This document shows, one piece after another, positions 23,049 through 36,521 of a stretch of DNA of 64,000 nucleotides (its first letter is position 1; each line of letters begins with the position of its first letter). The position numbers were made by a program, and so were the translations under genes. This stretch comes from Stercorarius parasiticus (lineage: Eukaryota > Chordata > Aves > Charadriiformes > Stercorariidae): positions 248,001-312,000 of the forward strand of contig VWZL01005136.1 in assembly GCA_013396915.1 (NCBI GenBank), read 5' to 3'. The notes beneath the pieces were generated by a model, which was not told the origin of the DNA, did no database searches, and saw nothing but the letters and a program-made list of their open reading frames with translations.

Positions 23049-26000
23049 ATTTACTGTATCTTATACCAAGCCCAAGTGACTGCTTTAATACAGGAATGTA
23101 TTTTTTCTCACTGCTGAGTGTGGAGATACAAGGATGCTAAGCTTGAATGTTGCTCACAGAGCAGAAGCCAGGTTATACAGCACGCTAGGATGAAGGATAA
23201 AGCAGGAACCAGGATAACATCATCTTGTCATCGTGCATTAGTAATCTTCGGGAAGTAGTTTTCTCTTTCTGATCTACTCCCCCCAACTGCTTTCCAGTGG
23301 AAGTCTGGACTCCAAGTTGACAGTGAAAGTCTGAATGAAAACAGATGTGTTTTTCTTATCTTTCCTGGAATCCTTTGAAGGGAAATACGGATTTGTGATA
23401 GACAGTGCGCTTGATGTATTTCTTCATACTTTTTAAATACTAATTTTTAATAACTAAATAAGATGGCTGGTTTTCTATGGAACCTCCTGGAAAGTGGGAA
23501 GAGGGATGTGGGAGCCTGTTCAGGGAAGAAAACAGCAGGGCTGGCAGGTCACTGGCCTGCACTCAGAGATAGTGGCTTTAGGGTTTTTTTCTGTTAAAAA
23601 AATCATATTTCTGCTCCAACAAAATGCAGCCTTTTTCCTTTTTTTTTTTTTTCTCCTAGCTGAAAAGTCTTTTCACCTGTTTTGGGGAGCTCACTTTAAG
23701 GAGATGATCTACATTGATCCTCCTCAGAGCTCTAGCTGACTTGGAGGTCCTTCACATACTCATCTTGGCATGTTACAAATTGCTGCGCTAGTTGGCATTA
23801 CTAGTTAAATCTCAACACACGGGTCTAGTAGTTACAACTGATTAGTGAACACTAGAAAGGAGACATGCAAGGTTGTGAAATTCAGTTGCAATCCATGGTT
23901 TTGGGTGGTTCCATGCAGTGCAGGATCTATGAGTGCTTTGAAGAACTGGGCCCGTACAAAGCAGAACTGTTTCAAATCCTGTGAGACAGGCAGGGTTTTA
24001 GATCCTAGCAGTCTCCTTCCTTTTTTGGGAAATGTTTGCTCTGAGCACAACCTTAATGCAGAGAACTTATGGCATGTTCTGCAAATGGCCACAGAGAGAG
24101 GTCTCTTGTTTTCTTCTTTGCCTCTTCATGTACCCAAAAAAGGAAGTTTTAGGAAAGAGTAAGGATAATGGTGAGATATTGCCATGCTTCTTGTAGACCA
24201 CGAGTTCAGAAGTGAAGCTCTCTCTGTGAAATTCAGAAAGGACACTTAGGAAAGGAAACTAACCGACTTTTTATGTACACACAGAAATGTTCCATAGAGC
24301 AAAACTGGCTATGCACATCTGCTTTTGATTTTTGGACAAAACTCTCAGTACTGCCTAGCATTCCTAAACCCAGGCCCTCTGAGACTTCACTTATAAAAGC
24401 AAATAAAACCAACTTTCAGTGTGAAACATCCTCTCCTTTATAAATTATTTGTAGGCCGACACATTTCCATGAAGACTAAAAATGGGTCTTCTCCCCATGT
24501 CTCAAAATGAGCTCCAGTGCTACCCACAATAAAGTTTGTGAAGACACCATCTTTGGCATACTGGCATATTGCTCATGTAACAAAGACGCAGCTTATTTCT
24601 AGTAAATTTATTATAGAGGTTCTTTTATTACTGCTGTCAGCACTTTCATCTGAGTTGTATCTGTGGACAAACATCTACAAGTACCTCTTATTTGGTGAGA
24701 GGAACAAGAGCCATCTAACATGTCTGTGAGCCTAAGACAGATGCAACCAAAGTCAGAAACTGGAGCTTAAAGGAAAATATTGTCTAAGAACTTTCTAAAA
24801 GCTGACACTGATGAACAAGAGTGGTGTTTGCCATCCTGTCTTGTGCAGTGCTGATTGATTCACTAACAGATACTAGACCTGCACGAGTTGCTCGGTGTAG
24901 ATTAAACACGTATGTTAAAGGAAGTTTTGAGTCTGGGGCCTCTTACAATTCTGTCAAGGTTGAGTTGGTGACAGTAATGGCTGGGTGGTTTTGGTATTTT
25001 CTATATCCTCTTTTAAACAATACCTTTATTATAAACATTTTATATAACATATAACATAAAAATAATGGGTACTTTGTCTCCAGTACTTAGCAATAATGCC
25101 TCTCCAAGAGAGACAGGTGAATATTTGGCCTCCTACTAATGAGAAGGTGGCTGCTTTCAGAACATACCTTGTACTTCCTATGTTTTCTCTCTCTTTTTAT
25201 TGTATTATCTTATTCATCAGATGCATGTTTTGCATGATTCCCAAAGTCATGACTGATATGCATTTTGTCTTTTCTTTGTCTCTGGAGTTTAAGGTTCTTA
25301 GTCTAAAGTTTGATGTACTAAGCATATGCAGGAATAAACAAAGACAAAAGTAAAACTGATGTAAGAGTAGCTGAGTAAAAAAAAAAAACACTATCCAGGA
25401 GGTAACTCAGAACTTCAATGCATTAAAATTGAGAGCTTTCCAAGTGAGAGGTTAAGAAACCCTAAACCCAGCTTTGGTGCACAAATTAATATAAATTAAT
25501 ACAGTATTTTAAAGAGGTGATAACAAGTTTAAGAAAGAGGTTTTGGTAACTCTGGAAATAATTTATATGGGGGTTGTGTAAGAAACGGATATAGAGATAT
25601 AGAGGTAGCACAGGAAATGTGAGGGTGATAGACCACAATCAAAGCACAAGAAAAAGTGCATCCAACCAACAAATACCAAAGTATTGTGGAACTCACTATG
25701 AATGCTATCAGTATAAGAAATGCCGTTTAATACTCTTAGTATTAATACTAATACTAAACTGCTGACAGAGGAAATGGGTAAAAAAGTGTCTGTTATCTTT
25801 TCTGGGGAATCTACTGCAATGAACTATTGAACAATTCTTAAGCATTTGTGGTTTTTTTGCTGTGGAAGTATGTGTAAGCTGAATTTGTGCTAAGACTTGA
25901 AGGTTTATGCTGACCCATAAAGCATACTCCGATGTGATTAAAAAGAAAAGTTAAATAGATTTCAATTGTCTATTGAGGGATGAAGAGGAAAATGGGGTTT

Positions 26001-26589
26001 TGCCTTTTTCCAGTCTTTTATTCAGATTGAAAACTGTCTTCACAAGCTAAAGACATTAGTGTGATTGTACCACAATGTTTACAAAGCTAGCTTCTCTCTA
26101 GCACCCTGAACTATAACTTGCTTATTCCAAAAGGGATATTGGAAATTTAAAGAACTATGTGATGGCACAGCACAGCAAATGGATGCTGTCTAGACCATAT
26201 TGTCCTCAGCTGGAGAAAAACTGGAGTTGGTGTTTTTCTATATTATGGCCATAGGAAAGGAAGCAAAACCATCCAGAGATGCTCAGAGATCTGTACGCAG
26301 GTGTTTTCAATGGTGGTTCAGGCCTGGAACTTTGGAAAGATACTTGAGCCATAACATGAAGAATCAAGACCAAAGCTGAGAAATGTTGAAAGCTGGACTA
26401 ATTTTCACCTCCCTGTTGCAATTTCACGATGTTTCAGTGACACGTTGAATAATCACCCAGGCTGATAATCGCTGGCTTATTGGACAACCTAAAGGAGACC
26501 GTAGTGGCCAAGCTACAGGGATTCAAAGGTGCTACATGCATATTTTACAAGCTGCTAGATGACTGTATGTTAATAAAGCCATCAAAATG

Positions 26590-26616
26590 CTATTATTATT
26601 GTTGTTGTTGTTATTT
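26590..26616 (+). repeat. (ATT)n-(GTT)n trinucleotide run
   Basis: TATTATTATTGTTGTTGTTGTTATTT. A short trinucleotide microsatellite with no coding frame attached. Confidence 0.8.
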
Positions 26617-26639
26617 GTAGAGACCACATAATGTGCTAC

Positions 26640-28300
26640 TTTGTGTCAGGTAGCTGCTGTTGAAGAGCGATTTCAGAAAGATTATGCCCCGAAGGTGCAT
26701 TTAACAGCAATGCAGTGTATTATATCCCCTAAAAATAATACGGGGAAGACCAAAATTAAGGCAAGTAGAGCAGGATGTGATTGCCGTGTAGAAAGCTCTC
26801 TGCAGAACAAGGGCTCACACAATGCCAACCCTTCCCAAGGCAAACTTTATTACTGCAAGTGGTGTCTCTCAGGGAGCAGAGTGGTGAATAGCAACTGAGG
26901 CTGGCGAGGGTGAGATTCTTGCTGGTGCTTTGCAGGATCAAGCCTCAGGCTTGTGGCGGTATTGTAAGCTGCAGTGTCTCAGATCACTGCTGGGGACTAC
27001 TGTCACATTGCTGTGCAGGGTGCCGCTGCTGGGTGGGTGGGGTGGAGGGGGTGAAATCCTTCCGTTTAATAAGCTTGTTTGACATCAGCGATTATCAGCT
27101 GCCCGCTGTCTGTGAAGCATTTCCTCTCCTTCGGCAGCTGGGGTGGTGCTTTCCCAGCTTGCTGCAGTGCCATGATTAGATTGCTGTCTCCAGCCAGCTA
27201 GCGCCGAGATGCTGCAGGCTGAATGATAACTATGGCAGACAGAAAGGGTTATTCCTAAAGTGCTCCCGAGAGTCTTGTTGATTTATTTATTTATTTCCCC
27301 CCTCACTGCTCGCTGGTAGGAGGCTTATAACGGGTGCAGCTTCAACAATCACTCTAGGTCAAGCCGCATTAGCCCTGGTGCTAACCTTCTAAAAGATTCA
27401 GATTTATGAATTCAATTATGGGAGTTTACAGCCTGCTTAGCTTTGTTGTTGCTGTTGTTATTGTTATTTATTCCTGTCTGTGTTTAGCTGCACTCCAACC
27501 CATTTCAGGGCAATTAGGGAGTTTGCCTTTGATAATGTTTACGCTGAACAATATGATAACAGGACTGCAACATAAACCTTTCCTTCTGTCCTTCCCCCAC
27601 CTGACAGCTGTTGGTGTGAGCCTATGGGCCCTGCATGTCTCAGTATCCTTATTTTTTTGCAGCTTTGGCTGCATTATATAACTTACTTTATTCTTTTTTT
27701 TCAAATAATTCTGACACTAACCAGCAAAGAAATCATTTGTTTTATCTAATTGTTATGTTGACATTATAAGAACCTCTACACTTATTCTTTTGAAATACTG
27801 TGGTTTCTTTTCCCCATCCAAACTCATAATTTGGTGGCTTAGGACTGACTCATGATTTTCATACGCTCGGGGCTGGCGAGAGAATGTCTGCACAAAGGGC
27901 AGAAAAACAGATAATCAGATTTGCAATGTGTGCAGAAAAAGTCTGTAACATTTAAGATCTTTAGCAAAATACCCCAGGAGTCCAAGCAAGTTACAGTAAG
28001 CAAATTATCATGGAACAAATTATCTGATATCTAATTGAATTTCCTGCCATGGCTCCCATCAATCTTGTCTGCTGAAGACTACCTGTAGTGTGTTCTGCAC
28101 TTGATAACAATTACAGCTAGTGATTAATTGTCAGACATAAAGCAGCTGAAAGAGTATATATGGAGGCATATTATAGACAATATTGCTAAGTTTTTCTTGT
28201 TGCAGGTCTGAATGTTACCAAACAGTCATGTAAACTATTAGCGTTCAAGTCAGAGAACATTTTTAATCTGTCAGGAAAGCCACATTAAGGAAATTTAGGT
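26640..28300. promoter_or_regulatory. Candidate conserved non-coding cluster (possible enhancer)
   Basis: This interval has a different texture from its flanks: mixed composition, several CpGs, little simple repeat and many developmental factor words. E-box CAGCTG occurs at 27096-27101, 27135-27140 and 27605-27610. SOX-like AACAAT, GATA words and homeodomain TAATT or ATTA words are frequent, for example around 28080-28140 (GATAACAATTACAG, GTGATTAATTGTCAG). A G-quadruplex-forming run lies at 27031-27051. No frame is convincing as protein. The call rests on pattern judgement only; I could not measure conservation. Confidence 0.3.
27031..27051 (+). promoter_or_regulatory. Potential G-quadruplex
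   Basis: Four G-runs (GGG, GGG, GGGG, GGGGG) are separated by loops of T, T and TGGA. This meets the canonical G3+ with 1-7 nt loops rule and would be a stable fold with very short loops on the plus strand. Confidence 0.75.
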
Positions 28301-31300
28301 AATGACGGCCTACTGTTAGGGGAAAAAAACAGTTGTGTTTTTTTCAGTTTTTCATATATTTATGTGGCATAAACCTTTTCCTCCGCTTGGCCCCCCTTTC
28401 CATGAAGAGTATTTCTAAATTGCCACTCTGATGTTTTCTAACTCACTGAGATCTGTTCTTGATGACATCTCCTGCCTTGGTCAAAATACTGTATAGCTAC
28501 CTAATGAAATTCACTTTGTACTCGGTTCCAACTTTGTGTGAATTAGTTCAGTGAAAACTAGGACTGCACCTGAATTTCTCTCCCAGATTAGAAACAGTGG
28601 GTTGAAATGGAAAGGTTGGAGGTACATTGTCCTTCCCTTTTGCAATTTTTCATCCTTTTTTTATTTTGAATAAGAGAATAACAAGAAATCCAAAGAACAA
28701 ACTGGTTAAACCTTTTCTGTGTTTCCTTCCATACTCATCTATGACCCTGTGAATTATGAACCATCTGATGAGAGATTATTTTCTTCTGAGATGTCCTTGG
28801 TGGAATCACGCAACTTGGATACGTCAGACCAATATGCTGACTAACACGAGACAAGACTTAGTAGGATGGACAATCATGTACTAATGTGCCTAAACAACTC
28901 TGAGACAGAAGGTGATTCACCTATTGCAATCCTGGAGGGCTGGCAGCTAGGATATAACCATCTACTTCTTTTTGCATAGAGATGCACAAAAGTTCAGAGG
29001 ATTTCTTGCGCAAAGGTTTTCTTTAGTCTTATGGAATTAAACACTTAATGGATGAAACAGTGGAGAGAAACAGGCAAAATACCACATACCATTTTCCTGA
29101 ACAGACGTGTAGAGTTCATAGAAGAATTGTACTCATTTTTAGCTGTTTTGGTAAATAAAACATGAGAGAATGGAAAGAAAGACGGTTTGGAGTGTTTCAC
29201 TAAATAAGCAGAGAAAAGATTATGGGAGTATATAGTCGTAAGTTGCATCCTCTCTTCAAGCCGGGTTTCCCTAGTTCTCTGTGGTAATGTGAAGGTGGCA
29301 ATATTGTTGACACAGGCATTTGGTAGTTTTGAGCATCTATACACCAAAGAGCCTCAAGTAAAATTAACCTCACTGTTCAAGTTCTTCATCTTCCTGGAGA
29401 AATCAACTCAATTTACAGAAAAGCAGAGTCCTTTCTCTTTGGTGTGGTTGTAATGCAGGGGCTGGTGAAGTTCCATGGTTTCACCCTACAGATTCTGTTG
29501 TTAATATTTATTTAGCTTTACTTTCAAATTAATAATTGTTTGGCAATAGCTATCTGAAGCAGAATGAAAACGATCTTCTCGCAGTTCTCGGTGAGCGCTG
29601 TTTTTACATATGGCAATCAGCTTGCACCAATTATTTGAAAATGTCCCTATTTTCAGAACTGGTATGGTTAAAACTGTGTGATTACCATGACAATCAGCAC
29701 TGCTAATATGCAATGACTCCAGCATCTCCAGCATGCCAATCCTTGCACTGTGAGTTGTAGATCAAGTTTAGCTAAGGTTCATCTGATACAATATATTACA
29801 AGTCAAAGAGAGTACACTTTCAAATGCAAGCTCGTGTTTCATTTATAATCAGCTCCCAGACCTCAGGAGATTCAACTGCACGTCAGTTACCTCTGCTGGA
29901 TCTCCATTGCAGGTTTGTTGTTTTTTTATCTTGAAGCACAATTTAGGTGAAGCATCTTAGGTAAAACACCTTAAAAAAAATTTAAAAAATTGTTCCTGAA
30001 CAGCTGTTAGAAACAAAGAGTGAGTTTGGGAGCTAGTACCAGTTGCATAAGATGTCTCTTCAACAACAGATAAGTCATTATCTTCCTACTAAATCAAAAT
30101 TCAGCATTATTCCTTGCAAGACATTATTTCCTTAAGATATTTCTTCATTTTTAAGGCTGACATATCTTGACACAATGGCAGCTGATGATAGGATTAAAAA
30201 GGACTAGTCAAGACAGCCTAACATTTGAATAAAGCTTTGACAGGGAGCCTGCCCCCCCTGCATTCTGATATTGCACAAGCCATCTTGTTGCATATTACGT
30301 TATGAAATAGCATTTTTATTACATTTCTGATAAATATAACAATAAAAGGCAGGCTAGGTATTATTTAGTGCTTAGCAGCTGCACTTCACAGGGTTTCAGC
30401 TTAAACAAGTTCATCCTGCCAGTAGGGAAGCAGGCCCTGTTTCTACGTGGGGGAGATCACAGTTTCAGTGTGCTGCCTTCCAGAAATAGCAGGGAAATTT
30501 GTCAAGGTTTTCTGTACATTCTCTCCTTTTCTCCTACAGACAAACCCATGCAGTCTTCTGAGGGTAGCAAGTGATGCCAAAACGAACAGGGTGACATAAT
30601 GGTCTGTGATGCTGGGGTGAGGTGGGACTGACTTCCCATCTCCTTACGGCAGCGCGCCGTCTGCTTCTGACATGGTAGACCTGTAAGCTGAGCCCAGTCA
30701 CCATCGTATGCTCAAATACCACGCCATCTGTAGGGTATCTGATGACACACAGACGGCCAGTTGTAAAGGATATCAAGATCTCTGCTGTCTTACAGCAGAA
30801 ATGACCGAAAATAGAGTATGTTTGTTCCTAGGTACATGGCACAGGGGATGCTGAACAGAGACGCTGAAGGCTCTGAAAATATGAAGAAGATATCTCCTAT
30901 TGGAAAATACCTCCTCACAGGACTATTTGGAATTCCACCTGTGGGAGATATAGTTTCAAGCGTAAAACTACCTGTGTGTAGAAAATTAAGTCTATGTCAA
31001 AGATAAGATAGGAAATATTATGCTTGTGTGTGTAGTACAGGATGATATTTTCTGTGGGTTTACCATCAAGGGTATTTTACTGCAAAATAAAATGTGGGTT
31101 TGTTTTTGTTGTTTTTTTTTTTCCTTTTTTTTAAAAAATTAGGATTAGTTAAATGATGAGGCAATGATGTATTAAGAGTATCAGACTGGCTTACTTATCT
31201 TAATTTCAGCTGAGATCTAATTACACACTCCCCTGTTGGACTTTGCTTGAGTGAAGAATTTCCTTGTGTGCTGTTATGTACAGGGAGTTGTGGTTAAGTG

Positions 31301-34300
31301 TCAAGTAGAATCTAAATCAAAGTAATAATCAGGCTTTTTTCTACCTAGTTCTCTGGGTTAGGAAGAGACTCTGATTTCAGTAAATGTAAGAGGCTAAACC
31401 TTGGGGACCTTCTGTGGTCTGTGGTCTTCCTCAAAATCTCATGTGGAATGCATTCCTCTGCTCCATATGTATGTCAAAATGTGTGGAGACAGGTAGCATT
31501 GCCCAGCACGGTGGCTCCTCAGTAAGTACTGTGCAAGGTAGTGAATTTGAACAGAGTGAGTTTGCGCTGACTGAAGGTCAAGTGAGGTTAGGAACAAGCA
31601 AGCCCTAGTTTTCTTGCTGCCCCTAAACTCATGGACTTCATTAACACAATGTAATGAGGGTGAGGGGGCTTCTCTTCTAGGAACCTCAATTTGAGTGGGA
31701 GCATCGCATAGAGGTGTTACTGGACCTGAAGCAAAAGGTAGTTTGAATGTCCGAGAGCTTCAGGAATATCTGAAGTTAATGTCAGACTGGCCACTTACCT
31801 GAGAGGCCAATGTTTCTCCTCCCTAAGCATTATCCCAGGCAGTTAAAACAGAAATCCACAGTATATCATTGTAAGGGGGGAGTAAGGGAGACAGATCCTC
31901 AGCTGTTATCCAACCCTTGGTGAGGTGAGAATCCTATGTACAACATGAGCAAGGTCTGAGGTATGAAGATATATAGTGCTCAGGACACTGTCCCAAATAT
32001 TTTACTGTAACATCTTAGCATTTGCATTGCTTTCTAAAATGCATTTGTGTATTTTTTTGAAGTTATCATTAGAAGATGCAAATTTTATATAGATTTAACT
32101 ATAAAGCATATTGTCATTTATTATTTGAATTATCATAGTAGCAGATGTTTTCCATGCTGTGGTGGCAGTGCAGATTTTATGTCCTTAACACACACCAAAG
32201 TGGCCGTAAATATTTGTACAGCTATACCGTTGTTCCTATGCATCTGAGGAATCCAAAGACTAAATTTATTCTTCATTATCAATGGAGACTGTATTTGTAA
32301 TAGTTCACAGCTAAATTAGCGGACCAAACAGCAGCCATATGCAGCGCTGGGTTGTTTACTTGGTTGTGGATTACTTTAGAAACAATTTATGAAAGACAGC
32401 TGATTTATCCAACAGCTGATGACAAGTGCAGACTACCAGCTTACTTCTAAAATATTTATCAAATATACCTGTGGTGAAGGTACATTCTTAAAGAACCAAC
32501 TCCTTCTGTAATTATAGGATTTATGCTTCTATTTGCAGCTTGGTATTTTGGCTCTGCTAAATTTGCCCATGCTTTCATGTTGCCACCATTCACCATAATA
32601 TCTGAGCAATTTTCAGCCAATAACAGACAATGATAAATTCCTGAAAACGGGAACATTTATAGGTTGCTGCGTTACAAATAGGAACTTGCTTGACTTTAAA
32701 TTATTCCTCAGTAGCCTTTTAGATGAAATTCCTAAATCCTCAAGGATCCACGTGCTGAAGGCTCAGAGCCATTGACTAGGAGGGCTGGTTAGAGTTCCTG
32801 TCCCTGTTTGACTCAGGAAGTTTGTTTTTCCTTTGCTGGTAGGGGTTAAACCTTTGCAAAATGAAACGATGTAGATGTCATTTGAGATATGTTTAAAAGA
32901 TTTTCCAGTAAAAAGATTATGAGCGAGCTTACTGATGGTAAGACTCTGGGTTTGTCGTAACTTCTCTGGAAGTTCTGTTTGCGAACAGCTGTAAAGTTTT
33001 GTCTTGACCTCTCAATGCTTTCATTTTAGGTTCAGCATGAACCCTGACAAGCCTAAGTGATTTGGGGTTTGCAGCTGCAACAGCGCACCAAAAAAAACCC
33101 CTAACTGAACTTTGTGAGAATGTTATCCTGCAACAAATCACACACAGAATGATGAGATATATGTAAGTAACCAACACACCAGTAAAAAAAAATAAAATTA
33201 CTGCTGCCAGAATACTGTTTTCAAATGTTTGTGTGCAAGCTGGGAGGCAAAGAAATAGGTCTCAAATGACAAAAGATTTTTTTTCCTACCACTATTCTGG
33301 AATAGAAAATAACGAAAACTAAACAAAAACCAAACCCCCTGTATTGAATAAGGCTAAAGTTGCTGTCAAAGTGCTATTCAGAAATCAGAAAGGAAAGAAA
33401 ATCCATCTGGAAGAGCTATGCTGTAGAAGAGATGTGTTTGTAAGCAGAATTGTCAGGGTAAGTTCATACTTGTGTGTGTTTTTAAGGTAGAATATAGAAC
33501 AGAAATCTGCAGCACCAGAAAGCTATAATGCTTTCTTACCCATATTGTAGTTGTGTTAAAAGTCTGAGTCAGAGGTTGTTGCAAACCTGAAAGTTAAGAC
33601 TACTTCCTGTCCTGAAGAAGTCTGGCAGGTTAGAAATTATTTTAAGATTAGATAAAAGACATGGTCTTTTGTTGAATGTTTCCAGCTTCAGGAGAAGATT
33701 TTGAATGCTTCCTAGGTATATTAAGACCAACACAACTAAAGGTACAGGAAGGTACGGGATGTCTTAGCTTTCCTAGTACACCCAGGGGTTACATCTGCAC
33801 AGTGTCTCAGGTATAACTGCACATTGTGTAATCTGCATTTCTTAAAAGTATGTCAGCAAGTCAGTATTGAACTGCTTCTCATTGACCACAAAATCCGCTA
33901 AGTTTCATCTAGCTAAGAAAGGATGTCTGTTTCCTTGACAAAGACATTTCTTGTTTGCATGAGGCATCGCTTTTAGCCTCTTAATCTTTAGGTGACTCTA
34001 GGGAGGCAAAGTGATGTTCTGCGTCAATAACCCTTCACATTAAATATCTATGAAGAGTGGTTCTCTGTACCTGAGGTGTTTGTTCCTGCTACAAATACTC
34101 TTTATCTTTTCTGCTCTTGACTCAAATCTCAAGGTCCTTCAGTTGGCCCTCTGCTCATCTTTGCCCAGATGTAGGTGTTACGGTTGACATTTCCAAAATT
34201 AGGGTTCTGTAATAGGGCTTTCATGGAGGTGTGTGTGGGGATGGTGCTTGACTTCATGTTGCCCTCTGATAGTAAGCTCGGGTTTGGTGGATGTGCGATG

Positions 34301-36509
34301 GAGCCATGCTATAAATGAAAGGGCCGAACTCCTGCATGGGGTTTTTCAAGAGTCATGCTGTACTACTTAGCAGTGCGAAGTGGAGGCACGACTGTGACCC
34401 ACCACTTGCAGTTGGGGAACATGATGGTAAATGGGGGCTGCTCAAAGAGCAGTAAGGTCAAGTGGAGTGTAGAAGGGTTGCTAGAGAACCAAGAAATTCC
34501 GTGATGATTCTAAAGTTTCCCCTATTGCTCTTGGTGCTCATGGCATGCTTACGGTTCCCCTTGGGGGACTTCAGAGGCTAGACAGCAGGGGAAATAAAGG
34601 AGATCAGTCACCAAGTTACTTTGGAAGGCACTACACCAGGTCAGCATATGCAAAGGCCATATGTCTGAAGGAGTTTCTGAAGGCCTGCTGCAGTTCTAGG
34701 AAGAAGCCAGATGCTTTCCCTTATCTGTACAAAAGCTACCATGGTATATCTTCATTTCTTAAGATAGCTACATTCTAGTCAGCTTCCATTTTAAGAGAAC
34801 TTGCCTCCACAGTTTTATTCTGGTCTGTTCATAGGATAGCTTATGTGAATGAAGCTTTCTTCCCATCTCCCTGCCATGACGCCATCACTTTTCTCGTTCT
34901 CTCTCTTTCTGTCTTGAAAGAGTATTGGTTTTCAATTCTCTGCCTGTAAAAACTGACTTTGTTCTATTTTTGACTCCGGGGTCTAACAAAGAAGTACTAG
35001 TACTACCACAGCAAATGCAGATTATTATTAGCTATAATAACAACATCTAGGTGTTCACATCCATTAAGTGCTACATGAATAAAATAAAGGCAAAAAATTG
35101 TTTTAATGCATTAAAAAAACCCCACTGTACAATAGTATTTGTTCCTTTTGCTTACTACACTTTTGATGCTATCCACATTCATAGAAACGCACTGTCTTCG
35201 ATCCATTAGATCATGAGCAAAATTTCTGGTTAATTGAGGAGATCTAAGTTTTCACTTATCACTCATCCCAAACAGTCAAAAAAGGAAATGTAGTGGAAGT
35301 GGGAGAAACAGGATTAAAATACATACATATTTTCATTTAAGCTTGTAATCAAACATAAGGTTTTAGTCATGAGTGTTTGGATTGGAATACCAATGAAAGG
35401 AGCACTTTTGCTTTAGATCCTTTACTGGACATTGATGCTGGTTAACTAAAAATCCAACATGGGGAATGTGTTACAAAAGAAGCCTATTCAAATAGATCAT
35501 CTACAATGGGATATTTCACAATAGGTACTAACAGACAGTATACTGTCATATGTTCAGGAACGTGCAAAGTTATTAGAATGATAAAAGGAAAACATTCAAG
35601 GGAATGAGAGATAAAAATAGAACACCCTTTAACTGGATGTACTTCTTATACATTCCAGTGATGAGAATACCTTCATTTAATAGTCAGATGATCTACAATG
35701 CTGTACATCTTTAATTCATTACTTACACATTCCTCAATGCCTTGTTACTTACTCCATTATAAATAATTAGACAAGCAACACTAATGAAGAGTTAAGTAAG
35801 TTGATTATGTGTAGAAAGATTTCATTTTGTTGGATGAAAAATGATTCACAAGCAAAAGAGTGATGAACTGGTTGGCTGTGAGCTTCATGGTCCTAGTCAT
35901 ATTGCCCCTAAATCTGTTGAAGAGCACCCTTTGTGGAAAAAAGATAAGTTCTTCTACTTCTGTGTCTGAGCCTGCTATATCATCTGGGATTTAGATGCTA
36001 TTTCTCCCACTTTTTTGGCATGGGAATTGTTTACAGTGATTCACATGAATGTGAAGTTGTTTGGAAGCTTTAATTTTATTTGAGGTTTTTTCTCACACAA
36101 GTGAATGAAAAGCATTTTTTTTAATTTGAAGGCTGGTGCAAATATCTTGTGTAATTCCCGTCAGTGTAGCTTCCTTACTAAGCATTGAAGTATTATTTTG
36201 CAGCGATATTTGAGGAGGAAAAGGTAGTATTTATTTAAGTTTGCACAGGTTGTTCTAGAACTACAGTTTAGATGCCATCCAGTGTATCTATTAAAGAAAA
36301 CAGTTCATGCTATTTTACACTCGTGCAAGTCCATGGAATCCATCTGTACACTATCCTGAGAAGATCATTTCAGCTGAAGAAGAATATGAAGACTTTCTGA
36401 CTCAAACTTTGGGAATAGTGCAAAGCACACATAGAGAATGGCTTAAGTGGCAAAATGTATACATTTATTTAACCATTTCATTAGGGAGACACCTAAAAAG
36501 TTTCATAAA
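28301..36509. other. Mostly anonymous non-coding stretch, no recognisable gene
   Basis: No gene, RNA or identifiable transposon seen, apart from the possible conserved block at 32040-32700 annotated separately. A T-rich tract lies at about 31098-31139. Open frames are short and contradictory between strands. Confidence 0.5.
32040..32700. promoter_or_regulatory. Candidate conserved non-coding block
   Basis: AT-rich but non-repetitive, with dense homeodomain words (ATTA/TAAT), AACAATTTAT-type SOX words, the E-box CAGCTG within GACAGCTGATTTATCC and again within CAACAGCTGATG around 32395-32420, and CCATATG and CCAAT-like words. Texture resembles deeply conserved distal enhancers of vertebrates. 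This is judgement, not measurement. Confidence 0.25.
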
Positions 36510-36521
36510 TGCGCGTGCGCA
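36510..36521 (-). promoter_or_regulatory. Exact NRF1 consensus site
   Basis: TGCGCGTGCGCA on plus, TGCGCACGCGCA on minus, which fits the palindromic NRF1 consensus YGCGCAYGCGCR exactly. It holds three CpGs within 12 bases in a region otherwise nearly free of CpG, and continues into a short ACACAC run. With the flank it forms 16 bases of alternating purine and pyrimidine. No CpG island or exon is visible nearby, so its role is open. Confidence 0.5.

Larger units (their letters stand above)
21564..26640. other. Anonymous non-coding stretch, no recognisable gene
   Basis: No domain or RNA gene seen. The longest frame (plus 21777-22160, 127 codons) has no family resemblance. Two small items: an A-rich tract at about 22880-22912 and a 31-bp tandem duplication at 22987-23048. 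A (ATT)n/(GTT)n run lies at about 26590-26616, next to the candidate conserved block. Confidence 0.55.

Noticed and set aside
25737..25750. Perfect 14-base AT palindrome TAGTATTAATACTA
   Set aside because: Expected by chance in AT-rich DNA, and no repeated partner elsewhere in the window.
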